Assembly (NCBI RefSeq): GCF_004348725.1
Contig: NZ_SMKR01000081.1
Span: 1-32,202, forward strand
Reading direction: 5' to 3'
Source of the DNA: Kribbella turkmenica
Lineage (GTDB): Bacteria; Actinomycetota; Actinomycetes; Propionibacteriales; Kribbellaceae
DNA length: 32,202 nt
The notes under the pieces were generated by a model. That model was not told the origin of the DNA and made no database searches. It was given only the letters and a program-made list of their open reading frames with translations. The position numbers were made by a program, and so were the translations under genes. Below are positions 1 to 7,513 of this stretch, one piece after another. Position 1 is the first letter of the stretch. Every line of letters begins with the position of its first letter.

Positions 1-368
1 ATCTTCACCTGGTTGACCAGCAGCGCCAGCGCGAGCGACAACGCGAACGTCAGCGGCACGATGAACACCGCGAAGATCGTGAACGTGCCGAGGCTGGACA
101 GGAACGCCTGGTCGGTCAGCATGTCGACGTAGTTCTGCAACCCGACGAACTTCGACGGCGTGACCGTGTTGTAGGCCTCGAAGAAGCTGAGGACCAGGCT
201 CCAGACGATCGGCAGGTAGGAGAAGATCAGCAGGCCGATGACGAACGGCCCGACGAAGATCCAGAACCAGCGGGTGTTGCCCGCGATTCCCTTGGTCCGC
301 CGGGCGCCCCGCCGCCGCTCACCAGTGGCGGCGGGGGCAGCCGTCTTCGTGGGAGCGGTGCTGGTCAT
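1..368 (-). CDS. Sugar ABC transporter permease, N-terminal part (cut by window edge)
   Basis: The first 122 codons of an inner-membrane permease are visible; the rest lies left of the window. The ATG at 368 opens a basic, Ala/Thr-rich cytoplasmic tail of about 30 residues. A first membrane helix follows (around FVGPFVIGLLIFSYLPIVWS), then a periplasmic stretch with the motif FVGLQNYVDML, then a second helix rich in Phe, Leu and Ala. This order is that of MalF/UgpA-type permeases of the CUT1 carbohydrate importer family. The start overlaps the stop of the upstream binding-protein gene by 4 nt (ATGA), so the two are translationally coupled and form one importer. The sugar cannot be told from this fragment. 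A second permease would be expected beyond the left edge. Confidence 0.88.
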   Translation of the reverse strand, partial: MTSTAPTKTAAPAATGERRRGARRTKGIAGNTRWFWIFVGPFVIGLLIFSYLPIVWSLVLSFFEAYNTVTPSKFVGLQNYVDMLTDQAFLSSLGTFTIFAVFIVPLTFALSLALALLVNQVK

Positions 369-1651
369 CCGAACAGCCGCTGGAGCTCGGTGTTGACGGT
401 CTTCTCGGCTTTGCTGATCTCGGCGGCGGGGTCGGCCCCCTTTCGGATGATGTTGGTGAGCATGTCACCGAAGGCCGTGCCCATCTTCGGAGTCCAGGCC
501 GGGTTGTCGGTGTGGCCGAAGTCCGCGGTCAGCTTGACCGTCTCGGCCGCGACACCGCTCTGCAGCTTGGCCGCCTTGGCGGCGAGACTCTTGCGCGGCG
601 GGATGTGGAAGCCGTAGTTGAGCGACCAGTCCTCCTGGAACTCCTCCTGGTCGATCCACAGCCACTTGACGAACTTCTTCGCCGCGTCGACGTTCGGGCT
701 CTTCGAGGACACGAACTGCGTCCAGCCGCCGGAGTACACGGCCTGCTCGCCCTGAGCGTCCAGCTTCGGGAACGGGATCACGCCGAGGTCGTCGCCGAGC
801 ACCTTCTGCATGCCCGGCACCGCCCACATGCCGATCCACTGCATGGCGCACAGGCCCTGGTTGATCGCGCCCGGGTCGGTCCAGTCGGTGGGGGCGCCGA
901 GCAGGACGCTCTTGCTGGCGTACAGCTCGTGCAGCTTCCCGAACGCCTGGGCCGCGCGGTCGTTGGTGAAGCCCGGCTTGTTGTCGTCGGTCAGGTACTC
1001 GCCGCCGGAGGACCAGAGCGCCGGCCCGCCCATGGCGAGGCCGCCGTCGTTGCCGACGAAGATGCCCTTCATCTTGTCCGTGGTGAGTTCCTTGGCCGCG
1101 GCGATCAGGTCGTCGATCGTCTCCGGCGGCTTGATGCCGGCCTTGTCCAGCAGGCTCTTCTTGTAGTAGATCACCTGCGGGTCGACGATCATCCGGATGC
1201 CGTAGATCTTGCCGTCGACGGTGTTGGTGGCCAGGTCACCCGGCTGGAAGTCGTCCTTGACGTCGGCGATGATGTCGTCCAGGGCCACCACCTGGTTGCC
1301 CTTGACCATGCCGATGTTCAGCTGGCTCTCGAAGACGTCCGGTCCCTTGTTGGACAGCAGTCCGGCCGACAGCTTGCTGCCGTAGTCACCCGGGGTCCAC
1401 TGCACGGCGACGTTCGAGTCGGTGTACGCCTTGGCGTACTTGAGGGCCGCTTCCTTGGTGCCGGCCTCGCCGTACTGGTGGTACCACTGCGACAGGTTGA
1501 CCTTGGCTCCGCCGCCGTCGCCTCCGCCGCCGGACGGTCTGCCGGTGTTGCCCCCGCACGCGGCGGTCAGCGCGGCCAGCGCGGCTAGGCTGCCGGTGCG
1601 CTTGAGCAGATCCCGCCGGGTCAGACCGGCGTTCGGAACATGAGCAGGCAT
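365..1651 (-). CDS. Extracellular sugar-binding lipoprotein of an ABC importer
   Basis: A 428-residue solute-binding protein of the bacterial extracellular family 1 type. I chose the ATG at 1651 because a strong purine-rich ribosome binding site (GGAAGGTGGAAG) stands just upstream; an upstream extension to 1741 has no such support and would run through the promoter region. The N-terminus has a twin-arginine motif (TRRDLL, residues 11-16), a hydrophobic Ala/Leu stretch and a lipobox LTAAC with the acylated Cys at residue 32, followed by a Gly-rich linker. It is therefore predicted to be Tat-exported and membrane-anchored on the outside. The mature part has the SBP pattern, including KGPDVFE, PQVIYYKKSLLDKAGI and a C-terminal ISKAEKTVNTELQ helix. 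It feeds the coupled permease. The ligand is unknown; an oligosaccharide is likely. Confidence 0.9.
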   Translation of the reverse strand: MPAHVPNAGLTRRDLLKRTGSLAALAALTAACGGNTGRPSGGGGDGGGAKVNLSQWYHQYGEAGTKEAALKYAKAYTDSNVAVQWTPGDYGSKLSAGLLSNKGPDVFESQLNIGMVKGNQVVALDDIIADVKDDFQPGDLATNTVDGKIYGIRMIVDPQVIYYKKSLLDKAGIKPPETIDDLIAAAKELTTDKMKGIFVGNDGGLAMGGPALWSSGGEYLTDDNKPGFTNDRAAQAFGKLHELYASKSVLLGAPTDWTDPGAINQGLCAMQWIGMWAVPGMQKVLGDDLGVIPFPKLDAQGEQAVYSGGWTQFVSSKSPNVDAAKKFVKWLWIDQEEFQEDWSLNYGFHIPPRKSLAAKAAKLQSGVAAETVKLTADFGHTDNPAWTPKMGTAFGDMLTNIIRKGADPAAEISKAEKTVNTELQRLFG

Positions 1652-1709
1652 AACTTCCACCTTCCCGGGAGCGACGCCGCAGGGGTACGACGCCGACGGT
1701 TCCGAGTTA

Positions 1710-1724
1710 CTTAACAGCGTTAAG
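1710..1724. promoter_or_regulatory. Operator-like palindrome upstream of the sugar importer
   Basis: CTTAACAGCGTTAAG is a perfect 6+3+6 inverted repeat, 58 nt upstream of the binding-protein start. A possible -10 (TAGCGT on the minus strand, 1742-1747) lies upstream, so the dyad would be just downstream of the transcription start, a repressor position. LacI- or ROK-family sugar regulators use palindromes of this size, but no regulator gene for it is visible here. The -35 is weak, so the promoter itself is tentative. Confidence 0.5.
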
Positions 1725-1873
1725 CATCTCCGATTTCGCACACGCTACAACTCGATCCAACCTCACAACAGCCTTCGGCACATGACGTTTCGAGCACGAG
1801 CGTCCCGCACTCATCGATCCCATGCCCTCCGGCCGTAGGTGAATCGTTGGAGAAGTGCCTAGCACCTTCGCTC

Positions 1874-1904
1874 AAAAGCGCGTCCGGCGCAAGACCGGAC
1901 GCGC
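1874..1904 (-). terminator. Rho-independent terminator after the fadB-type gene
   Basis: A perfect 10-bp stem (GCGCGTCCGG at 1878-1887, its complement at 1895-1904) with a 7-nt loop. On the minus strand it is followed directly by TTTT (1877-1874), so it ends transcription of the thiolase/FadB operon 53 nt after its stop. The gene-free stretch 1652-1956 holds only this terminator, the palindrome at 1710-1724 and the putative importer promoter. Confidence 0.85.
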
Positions 1905-1956
1905 CGTTCCTTGTTCGAAATTGTGGAGTGTTGCTCGGGTTGATACCGGTCCGTGA

Positions 1957-4092
1957 TCAGCCGAAGGTCTCCCCGGCCTCAGCCTTCCGCACCAGCAGTG
2001 CCGGCGGCTGGAACCGCTCGCCGTACGCCGCCGCCAGCTCCCGGGCCCTGGTCACGAACTTCGGCAGGCCGTAGGCGTTGACGTACTGCAACGCACCGCC
2101 GTGCAGCGGCGGGAACCCGATCCCGAAGATCGAGCCGATGTTGGCGTCGGCGACCGAGCGCAGTACCCCTTCGTCGAGGCACTTGACCGTCTCGAGCGAC
2201 ATCGCGAACGTCATCCGCTCCTGCAGGTCGGTCAACGGGATCTCCGCACCGCGCGTGAAGTGCTCCCGCAGCCCCGGCCACAGCTGCTTCGGCCCGTCCG
2301 CGGGATAGTCGTAGAAGCCGGCGCCGGCCGCCTTCCCCCGCCGGTCGAACTCGTTGACCAGCCGGTCCGTCACGGCCATTCCGGGGTGGCCGTCGAACGC
2401 ACCCGCGTCGTCGCCGGCCGCGAGCGCGGCGTCCCGGATCTTCTGCGGCAGCGTCAGCGTGACCTCGTCGAGCATCGCCAGCGGCGGCGCCGGGAAGCCC
2501 ATCTGGGTGGCCGCCCGTTCGATCGTCACCGGGTCCACGCCCCCGGCAACCATCGCCGCACCCTCCATCACCAGGGTGCCGAAGACCCGTGAGGTGAAGA
2601 ATCCACGGCTGTCGTTGACCACGATCGGCGTCTTCCTGAGCTGCCGGACCACGTCGTACGCCGTCGCGATCGCCCGGTCCGAGGTCCGCTTCCCCACGAT
2701 CAGCTCGACCAGCGGCATCCGGTCGACCGGCGAGAAGAAGTGCATGCCGATCACATCCTCCGGCCGGTCGAGGCCGGCGGCGAGCGAGGTGATCGGCAGG
2801 GTCGACGTGTTCGAGCACAGCAGGGCGTCCGGCTCGACCACGCCGGCGATCTCGGCGAAGACCTTCTGCTTGAGCTCCTCGCTCTCGAACACCGCCTCGA
2901 CCACCAGGTCACACCCGGTCAGGTCGTTCGGGTCCGCGGTCGGCGTGATCCGGCCGAGGAACTCCGCCACCTCGGCCGCGGTCTTCCGGCCCTTCTGCAC
3001 CTGTTCGGCCAGCAGCTTCTCGGAGTGCGCCTTCCCGCGCTCGGCCGCCTCGAGCGACACGTCCTTCAGCACGACCTCGATGCCCGCCTTCGCGCAGACG
3101 TAGGCGATCCCGGCGCCCATCATGCCCGCGCCGAGCACGCCGACCTTGCGGGCCCGGTACTTCGGAACGCCGTCCGGCCGGGACCCGCCGGCGTTGATCG
3201 ACTGCAGGTCGAAGAAGAACGCCTGGATCATGTTCTTCGCGATCTGCCCGGTCGCCAGCGAGACGAAGTACCGCGACTCGATCCGGGACGCGGTGTCGAA
3301 ATCGACCTGACTGCCCTCGACCGCGGCGCTCATGATCGCCCGCGGCGCCGGGTACGGCGCGCCCTTCAGCTGCTTGCGCAGGTTCGCCGGGAAGGCCGGC
3401 AGGAACGCGGCCAGCTTCGGCGACGACGGCGTACCGCCGGGGATCTTGTAGCCGTCGCGGTCCCACGGCTGCCTGGCATCGCCGTCGTACGACGCGATCC
3501 ACCGGTACGCCGCGTCCAGCAGATCGTCGGCGGGGACCACCTCGTCGACGATGCCCACGTCAAGCGCCCGCGACGGCTTCATCCGCTGACCCTGGAGCAG
3601 CACCTTCGTCAGCGCGTCCTGGAGGCCGAGCATCCGGACCGTCCGGGTCACGCCACCGCCGCCGGGCAGCAGGCCGAGCGTCACCTCGGGGACGCCGAGC
3701 TCGATCCGGTGGTCGTCGGCAACGATCCGGTGGTGACAGGCCAGCGCGATCTCGAGCCCGCCGCCGAGCGCCGTACCGTTGATCGCGGCGGCGACCGGGA
3801 CGCCGAGTGTCTCCAGGGCACGCAGTTGCCGCTTGACCTCCTCGACGGCCGCGAACACCTCGGCCGCGTCGGAGGGCTGGATCCGGGACAGCATCCGCAG
3901 GTCGCCACCGGCGAAGAACGTCGGCTTGCCGCTGGTGATCACCACGCCCTTCAGGCCGGACTTCTCGGCCTGCAGGCGTTCGACCACCGCACCCATCGCC
4001 GCGACGTAGGCGTCGTTCATCGTGTTCGCCGGCGCGTCGGGGTCGTCGATCGTCAGCGTGACGACACCGTCGACGGTGTTCCAGGAGATCAT
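1957..4092 (-). CDS. fadB: Fatty oxidation complex alpha subunit: enoyl-CoA hydratase / 3-hydroxyacyl-CoA dehydrogenase
   Basis: A 711-residue bifunctional beta-oxidation enzyme: it hydrates 2-enoyl-CoA and oxidises the 3-hydroxyacyl-CoA with NAD. Residues 1-190 form a crotonase domain with the oxyanion-hole segment FFAGGDL (near 57) and NGTALGGGLEIAL (near 105). Both crotonase glutamates appear present (GGLEIA and GVPEVTLGLLPGG). A Rossmann motif VGVLGAGMMGAGIAY starts near residue 314 and the catalytic-His segment HFFSPVDRMPLVEL lies near 450. C-terminal 3HCDH repeats follow. I chose the ATG at 4092 because it overlaps the thiolase stop (ATGA) and matches the usual crotonase start; the longer reading to 4143 overlaps thiolase coding sequence. 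With thiolase it makes a FadA/FadB-like complex. FadJ is an equally acceptable name. Confidence 0.95.
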   Translation of the reverse strand: MISWNTVDGVVTLTIDDPDAPANTMNDAYVAAMGAVVERLQAEKSGLKGVVITSGKPTFFAGGDLRMLSRIQPSDAAEVFAAVEEVKRQLRALETLGVPVAAAINGTALGGGLEIALACHHRIVADDHRIELGVPEVTLGLLPGGGGVTRTVRMLGLQDALTKVLLQGQRMKPSRALDVGIVDEVVPADDLLDAAYRWIASYDGDARQPWDRDGYKIPGGTPSSPKLAAFLPAFPANLRKQLKGAPYPAPRAIMSAAVEGSQVDFDTASRIESRYFVSLATGQIAKNMIQAFFFDLQSINAGGSRPDGVPKYRARKVGVLGAGMMGAGIAYVCAKAGIEVVLKDVSLEAAERGKAHSEKLLAEQVQKGRKTAAEVAEFLGRITPTADPNDLTGCDLVVEAVFESEELKQKVFAEIAGVVEPDALLCSNTSTLPITSLAAGLDRPEDVIGMHFFSPVDRMPLVELIVGKRTSDRAIATAYDVVRQLRKTPIVVNDSRGFFTSRVFGTLVMEGAAMVAGGVDPVTIERAATQMGFPAPPLAMLDEVTLTLPQKIRDAALAAGDDAGAFDGHPGMAVTDRLVNEFDRRGKAAGAGFYDYPADGPKQLWPGLREHFTRGAEIPLTDLQERMTFAMSLETVKCLDEGVLRSVADANIGSIFGIGFPPLHGGALQYVNAYGLPKFVTRARELAAAYGERFQPPALLVRKAEAGETFG

Positions 4093-5309
4093 GCCGCCAG
4101 CCTCTCGATGATCGTCGCGACGCCCATCCCGCCGCCTACGCACAGGGTGGCCAGTCCGTACCGGAGCTCGCGCCGCTCCAGTTCGTCCAGCAGGGTTCCG
4201 ATCAGCATGGCGCCGGTGGCACCGAGCGGGTGGCCGAGCGCGATCGCGCCGCCGTTCACGTTCACCTTCTCGTGCGGTACGCCGAGGTCGTTCATGAAGT
4301 GCAGGACGGCGGCCGCGAACGCCTCGTTCATCTCGAACAGGTCGATGTCGTCCACCTCGAGCCCGGCCTTGGCCAGCGCCTTGCGGGCGGCGGGTGCGGG
4401 ACCGGTCAGCATGATCGTCGGGTCGGCGCCGCTGACCCCGGTCGCGACCACCCGGCCGCGCGGTGCCCGGCCGAGCGCCTCGCCGGCCTTCTCGTTGCCG
4501 ACGGCAACCAGGGCGGCGCCGTCGACGATGCCGGACGAGTTGCCGGCGTGGTGGACGTGCTCGATCCGCTCCACCGTCAGGTACCTCTCCAGGGCGACCG
4601 CGTCGAAGCCGCCGTGCTCCCCGATCGCAGCGAACGACGGCGGCAGGCCCGCCAAAGTCTCGACCGTCGTCCCCGGGCGGACCAGCTGGTCGTGGTCGAG
4701 GATCCGCAGGCCGTTGCGGTCGTCGACCGGGACGACCGAGCGGGCGAAGTACCCGTTGGCCCAGGCCTTCGCGGCCCGCGCGTGCGACTCCGCGGCGTAC
4801 GCGTCGACGTCGGTGCGGGAGAAGCCGTCGAGGGTCGCGATCAGGTCGGCGCTGATGCCCTGCGGGACGAAGTTCGTCGCCAGGGCGGTCTCCGGGTCCA
4901 TCGCCCAGGCGCCGCCGTCGGACGCCATCGGCACCCGGGACATCGACTCGACGCCGCCGGCCAGGATGAAGTCCTCCCAGCCGGAACGTACTCGCTGAGC
5001 CGCTTGATTGACCGCTTCCAGGCCGGACGCGCAGAACCGGTTGAGCTGTACGCCGCCGGTCGTCTCCGGGTAGCCGGCCGCCAGGACCGCCGTCCGCGCG
5101 ATGTCCATGCCCTGGTCGCCGATCGGAGTGACGACTCCGAGCACCACGTCGTCGATGGCCACCGGGTCCAGGTCGGGATGCCGGTTGCGCAGTTCGTGCA
5201 GCAGGCCGGTGATCAGCTGGATCGGCTTGACCTCGTGCAGCGCACCAGTCGGTTTGCCCTTGCCTCTCGGCGTGCGGATCGCGTCGTACAGGAACGCTTC
5301 ACTGGTCAT
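4089..5309 (-). CDS. fadA: Acetyl-CoA C-acyltransferase (thiolase)
   Basis: A 406-residue thiolase that cleaves 3-ketoacyl-CoA with CoA in the last step of beta-oxidation. The nucleophilic Cys is C93 in NRFCASGLEAVN. The segment NEAFAAA, the catalytic-His motif GGAIALGHPLGATGA and the second Cys in LATLCVGGGMGVA near the C-terminus are all present, and the length is normal for the family. The ATG at 5309 is preceded by GGGAGG with a 4-nt gap. It is the first large gene of the operon and its stop overlaps the start of the fadB-type gene by 4 nt. A 118-nt leader lies upstream and contains a small ORF that ends inside this gene's start (see 5299-5427). Transcription probably starts at the MerR-type promoter at 5434-5464. 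Confidence 0.95.
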   Translation of the reverse strand: MTSEAFLYDAIRTPRGKGKPTGALHEVKPIQLITGLLHELRNRHPDLDPVAIDDVVLGVVTPIGDQGMDIARTAVLAAGYPETTGGVQLNRFCASGLEAVNQAAQRVRSGWEDFILAGGVESMSRVPMASDGGAWAMDPETALATNFVPQGISADLIATLDGFSRTDVDAYAAESHARAAKAWANGYFARSVVPVDDRNGLRILDHDQLVRPGTTVETLAGLPPSFAAIGEHGGFDAVALERYLTVERIEHVHHAGNSSGIVDGAALVAVGNEKAGEALGRAPRGRVVATGVSGADPTIMLTGPAPAARKALAKAGLEVDDIDLFEMNEAFAAAVLHFMNDLGVPHEKVNVNGGAIALGHPLGATGAMLIGTLLDELERRELRYGLATLCVGGGMGVATIIERLAA

Positions 5310-5427
5310 GGGGCCTCCCGGCCTGGATCGAGGAGTTGAGGGAGCGTGCGACTGGAGTGACGAGGGGAGCCCGGGAGTCGCCGCCCCATGACCCGCCGCG
5401 CCGGAGGCGTGGCATCAGTACCGTCAT
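5299..5427 (-). CDS. Possible leaderless small ORF in the thiolase leader
   Basis: An uninterrupted 42-codon ORF. It starts with MTVLMPRLRRGGSWGG, ends SLNSSIQAGRPHDQ, and its TGA lies 9-11 nt inside the thiolase gene. Its ATG is only 6 nt from the CACAAT -10 box, so the transcript would begin at or within about a base of this ATG. The ORF spans the whole leader, and its termination would place ribosomes on the thiolase start. No family is recognised. It could be a real small protein, a translation-coupling leader, or a chance ORF inside a structured leader RNA. There is no run of one amino acid as in classic attenuators. Confidence 0.35.
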   Translation of the reverse strand: MTVLMPRLRRGGSWGGDSRAPLVTPVARSLNSSIQAGRPHDQ

Positions 5428-5433
5428 GGACCG

Positions 5434-5458
5434 ATTGTGACAGTTGTGGTGTCACGAT
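5434..5458. promoter_or_regulatory. 25-bp operator dyad, copy 1 (probable MerR-family site)
   Basis: Left half ATTGTGACAGT, 3-nt centre TGT, right half GGTGTCACGAT; 9 of 11 positions are complementary. It lies between divergent merR and thiolase genes, where one bound protein could control both. The second copy at 10419-10443 is a perfect dyad with the same left half. Assignment to the neighbouring MerR protein is inference from position and promoter spacing. Confidence 0.72.
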
Positions 5459-5464
5459 GGTCAA
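5434..5464 (-). promoter_or_regulatory. Promoter of the thiolase/fadB operon with MerR-type spacing
   Basis: On the minus strand TTGACC (5464-5459) and CACAAT (5439-5434) are separated by 19 nt, the long spacer typical of MerR-controlled promoters. The spacer is filled by the dyad described at 5434-5458. The first ATG downstream is 6 nt after the -10. The same arrangement occurs at 10419-10449. Confidence 0.7.
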
Positions 5465-5475
5465 GTGGGGCTCGT

Positions 5476-5481
5476 TATGAT
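5476..5481 (+). promoter_or_regulatory. -10 box of merR; leaderless start
   Basis: TATGAT at 5476-5481 is followed by 7 nt and then ATG at 5489, so transcription should begin at or next to the start codon. No convincing ribosome binding site precedes that ATG. The operator dyad ends 17 nt upstream and would cover the -35 region, suggesting autoregulation. No good -35 hexamer is visible. Confidence 0.55.
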
Positions 5482-5488
5482 CTCCGCC

Positions 5489-6223
5489 ATGTCTGAAGTC
5501 GCGGGGGACGATGCGACCCTGACGGTCGACGAGCTGTCGGCGCGGGTCGGAATGACGGTGCGGACGTTGCGGTTCTACGCCGGGCGCGGGCTGATCCCGC
5601 CGCCGATCCGGCGGGGCCGGGTGGGGTATTACGGGCCGGAGCACATCGCCCGCCTCGACCTGGTGCGCGAACTGCAGGCGCACGGGTTCACGCTGTCGGC
5701 GATCGAGGGGTACCTGGACCGGATCCCGGCCGACGCGACGCCGCAGGACATCGCGCTGCACCGGACGCTGCTGACGCCGTGGATGCGCGACCTGCCGGAG
5801 ACGCTGGACCGTTCGGCCCTGGTACGCCGTACCGGCCGCGAACTCACCGACGACGACATCGAGATGCTGGTGGCGCTCGGAGTGGTCGAGCCGACGCCCG
5901 ACGAGGACGTCTTCCAGGTCGCCACCGCCCACCTGAGTCTCGGAGTGGAGCTCCTCGACCTGGACCTGCCGGTCGAGGCCGTGCTCGACGCCGGCCGGAT
6001 CTTCACCGACCACGGCCGCGCGATCGCGGAGGAGCTCACCGAGGTGTTCCGTACCAAGGTCTGGCCGCACTACCGCGACTCGGGCGGCCCACCGGAGCAC
6101 ATCCAGCAGCTCGTCGAGCGCTTCAAGCCGGTGACCATCCAGGGCCTCGTCCTCGCCTACGAGCGGGCCGTCGGCGAGACCCAGCGCGACACCATCCGCC
6201 GCACCCGGAACAAGCGTCGCTAG
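5489..6223 (+). CDS. MerR-family transcriptional regulator, probable fatty-acid degradation regulator
   Basis: A 244-residue regulator. Residues about 11-80 form the MerR winged helix-turn-helix: LTVDELSARVGMTVRTLRFY, then GLIPPP, then GYYGPEHIARLDLVRELQ, then GFTLSAIEGYL. The remaining 160 residues have no Cys metal-binding signature and are probably an acyl-CoA or other small-ligand effector domain plus dimer helix. I chose ATG 5489 over ATG 5477 because TATGAT lies 7 nt upstream, giving a leaderless start. It is divergent from the thiolase/fadB operon with the 25-bp dyad between them, and a second dyad fronts the AMACR/acyl-CoA dehydrogenase operon. It is therefore the likely regulator of both. 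The last 4 nt overlap the convergent acylphosphatase gene. Confidence 0.88.
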   Translation: MSEVAGDDATLTVDELSARVGMTVRTLRFYAGRGLIPPPIRRGRVGYYGPEHIARLDLVRELQAHGFTLSAIEGYLDRIPADATPQDIALHRTLLTPWMRDLPETLDRSALVRRTGRELTDDDIEMLVALGVVEPTPDEDVFQVATAHLSLGVELLDLDLPVEAVLDAGRIFTDHGRAIAEELTEVFRTKVWPHYRDSGGPPEHIQQLVERFKPVTIQGLVLAYERAVGETQRDTIRRTRNKRR

Positions 6224-6489
6224 CGGGTGATGGCGAAGCCGGTGTGACCGGTCGGCTGCTCGTCGAGCACGTCGACCCGGTCCACGCGCGCGTACGGCGG
6301 GCCTTGCCGGGCCCAGTCGACCATGCGCCCGACCTCGGCCTCGGGACCTTCGAACAGGGCCTCGACCGTACCGTCGGGGCGGTTGCGGACCCAGCCGGCG
6401 ACGCCGAGCTTCCGGGCCTCCCGGCGGCAGCTGTCGCGGAAGAAAACGCCCTGGACCAGGCCGTGGACGACGACGCGCCGCGAGATCAC
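6220..6489 (-). CDS. acyP: Acylphosphatase
   Basis: An 89-residue acylphosphatase that hydrolyses carboxyl-phosphate bonds in small acyl phosphates. The family signature is complete: VHGLVQGVFFRDSCRREA with the substrate-binding Arg at R18, and GWVRNRPDGTVEALFEG with the catalytic Asn at N36. The length matches the usual 90-100 residues. The start is GTG at 6489 and overlaps the stop of the upstream zinc-ribbon gene (GTGA), so it is the last gene of the molybdoenzyme/reductase operon. Its stop overlaps the end of the convergent merR gene. A functional link to the operon is not obvious. Confidence 0.93.
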   Translation of the reverse strand: MISRRVVVHGLVQGVFFRDSCRREARKLGVAGWVRNRPDGTVEALFEGPEAEVGRMVDWARQGPPYARVDRVDVLDEQPTGHTGFAITR

Positions 6490-6764
6490 TCGTTGGGGAC
6501 CTTGAGGTAGGTGAGGCCACGCAGGTCCACGTAGGTGTCGGTGGGAGTGGTGACCACGCGCATCAGGACGCCGTCACACCCGGCGCACCGGGCGACCAGG
6601 CCGGGGGCGTCGACGTACAGGCGGGTGTCGGCGAAGACACCGGTCTGGCCGCAGCCAGAGCAGCGCGCGATCGCGGACGTGATGTCCACCGCGAACAGCG
6701 CACTCAGTGCGCCGGCGGCCGCGTTGCCGTCGAGATGGGTCGCGTCACTCGCTTCGCTCTTCAC
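6486..6764 (-). CDS. Small CxxC zinc-ribbon protein (DUF6510-like)
   Basis: A 92-residue protein with an N-terminal acidic HLDGNAAAGALSALFAVD segment and two CxxC knuckles, ARCSGCGQTG and ARCAGCDGVL, about 27 residues apart. This is a rubredoxin/zinc-ribbon-like arrangement that probably binds one metal ion. I recognise it as the DUF6510-type partner often found beside sulfite-oxidase-like genes in actinobacteria; this is recall, not a search. Two in-frame GTG codons (6767 and 6764) are possible. GGAGG lies 6 nt from the second, so I chose 6764. The gene begins within 3 nt of the reductase stop. It could be an electron carrier if the metal is iron, or a structural zinc protein. The function is unknown. 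Confidence 0.8.
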   Translation of the reverse strand: MKSEASDATHLDGNAAAGALSALFAVDITSAIARCSGCGQTGVFADTRLYVDAPGLVARCAGCDGVLMRVVTTPTDTYVDLRGLTYLKVPNE

Positions 6765-6766
6765 CA

Positions 6767-7513
6767 CTAGCCTCCTGTCGGCCCGAAACGTTCGGTTCGC
6801 ACTCTCGCCGGGTCGTGACCGGCCTCGACCAGCAGGTCGGCCACCGTCTCCACGAACGGCGTCGGCCCGCACACGTACGACGTCGGCGCGTCCACCGGCG
6901 TGAACGCGTACTGCCCGATCACGTCCGCGTCGATCCGACCGACCCGCGGCTCGCCCGCCGGCGCCTCCCGCGTGTACACCAGCCGGACGTCGACGTGCTC
7001 CGACGCGGCCAGCTCCTTCAGGTCGCCCACGAAGATCACCGAGGCGGGGCGCCGTACCGAGTAGATCAGCCGCACCGGCGTCGTACTGCCGGACGTGGCG
7101 TGCGCGCGCAGCATCGCCATCAGCGGCGCGATCCCCGATCCCCCGCCGATCAGCTGCACCGGCCCCTCCTGCTCCGGCTTCCACACGAACCAGCCGCCGA
7201 CCGGCCCACGAACCTCGAACTGGTCACCGACCTTCACCACGTCGACCAGGTACGGCGAGACCTCGCCGTCCGGCACCACCTCGACGGTCAGCTCGATCGT
7301 GTCACCGCGCCAGTCGGACGACACCGAGTACGACCGGGACGCCCGGTAGCCGTCCGGCGCGGTCAGCCGGACGTCGAGGTGCTGACCGGCCAGGTGCCCG
7401 GCCCAGTCGGGTACGTCGAGGACCAGCGTGCGGGCGGTCGCGGTCTCCGGCCGGATGTCGGTGACCGTGGCGACCTGCCAGCTCAGTCGCCGGCGTAGCG
7501 CTGTTCTTTCCAT
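6767..7513 (-). CDS. FAD/NAD(P)-binding oxidoreductase (ferredoxin reductase-like)
   Basis: A 248-residue flavin reductase of the ferredoxin-NADP reductase fold. The FAD-binding motif RSYSVSS is at 60-66. LIGGGSGIAPLMAML, near 117, and YVCGPTPFVETVADLL near the C-terminus bind NAD(P). The protein stops shortly after the latter, with no 2Fe-2S ferredoxin domain, so electrons must pass to a separate partner. It starts at ATG 7513, inside the last 31 nt of the sulfite-oxidase-like gene in another frame, showing tight coupling. The likely role is electron exchange between NAD(P)H and the adjacent molybdoenzyme, perhaps through the CxxC protein. The longer reading to 7909 is a shadow of the molybdoenzyme gene. 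Confidence 0.88.
   Translation of the reverse strand: MERTALRRRLSWQVATVTDIRPETATARTLVLDVPDWAGHLAGQHLDVRLTAPDGYRASRSYSVSSDWRGDTIELTVEVVPDGEVSPYLVDVVKVGDQFEVRGPVGGWFVWKPEQEGPVQLIGGGSGIAPLMAMLRAHATSGSTTPVRLIYSVRRPASVIFVGDLKELAASEHVDVRLVYTREAPAGEPRVGRIDADVIGQYAFTPVDAPTSYVCGPTPFVETVADLLVEAGHDPARVRTERFGPTGG

Noticed and set aside
2740..4998. 752-codon open frame on the plus strand
   Set aside because: Antisense shadow of the fadB and thiolase genes, with Arg-rich low-complexity translation and no family motif.
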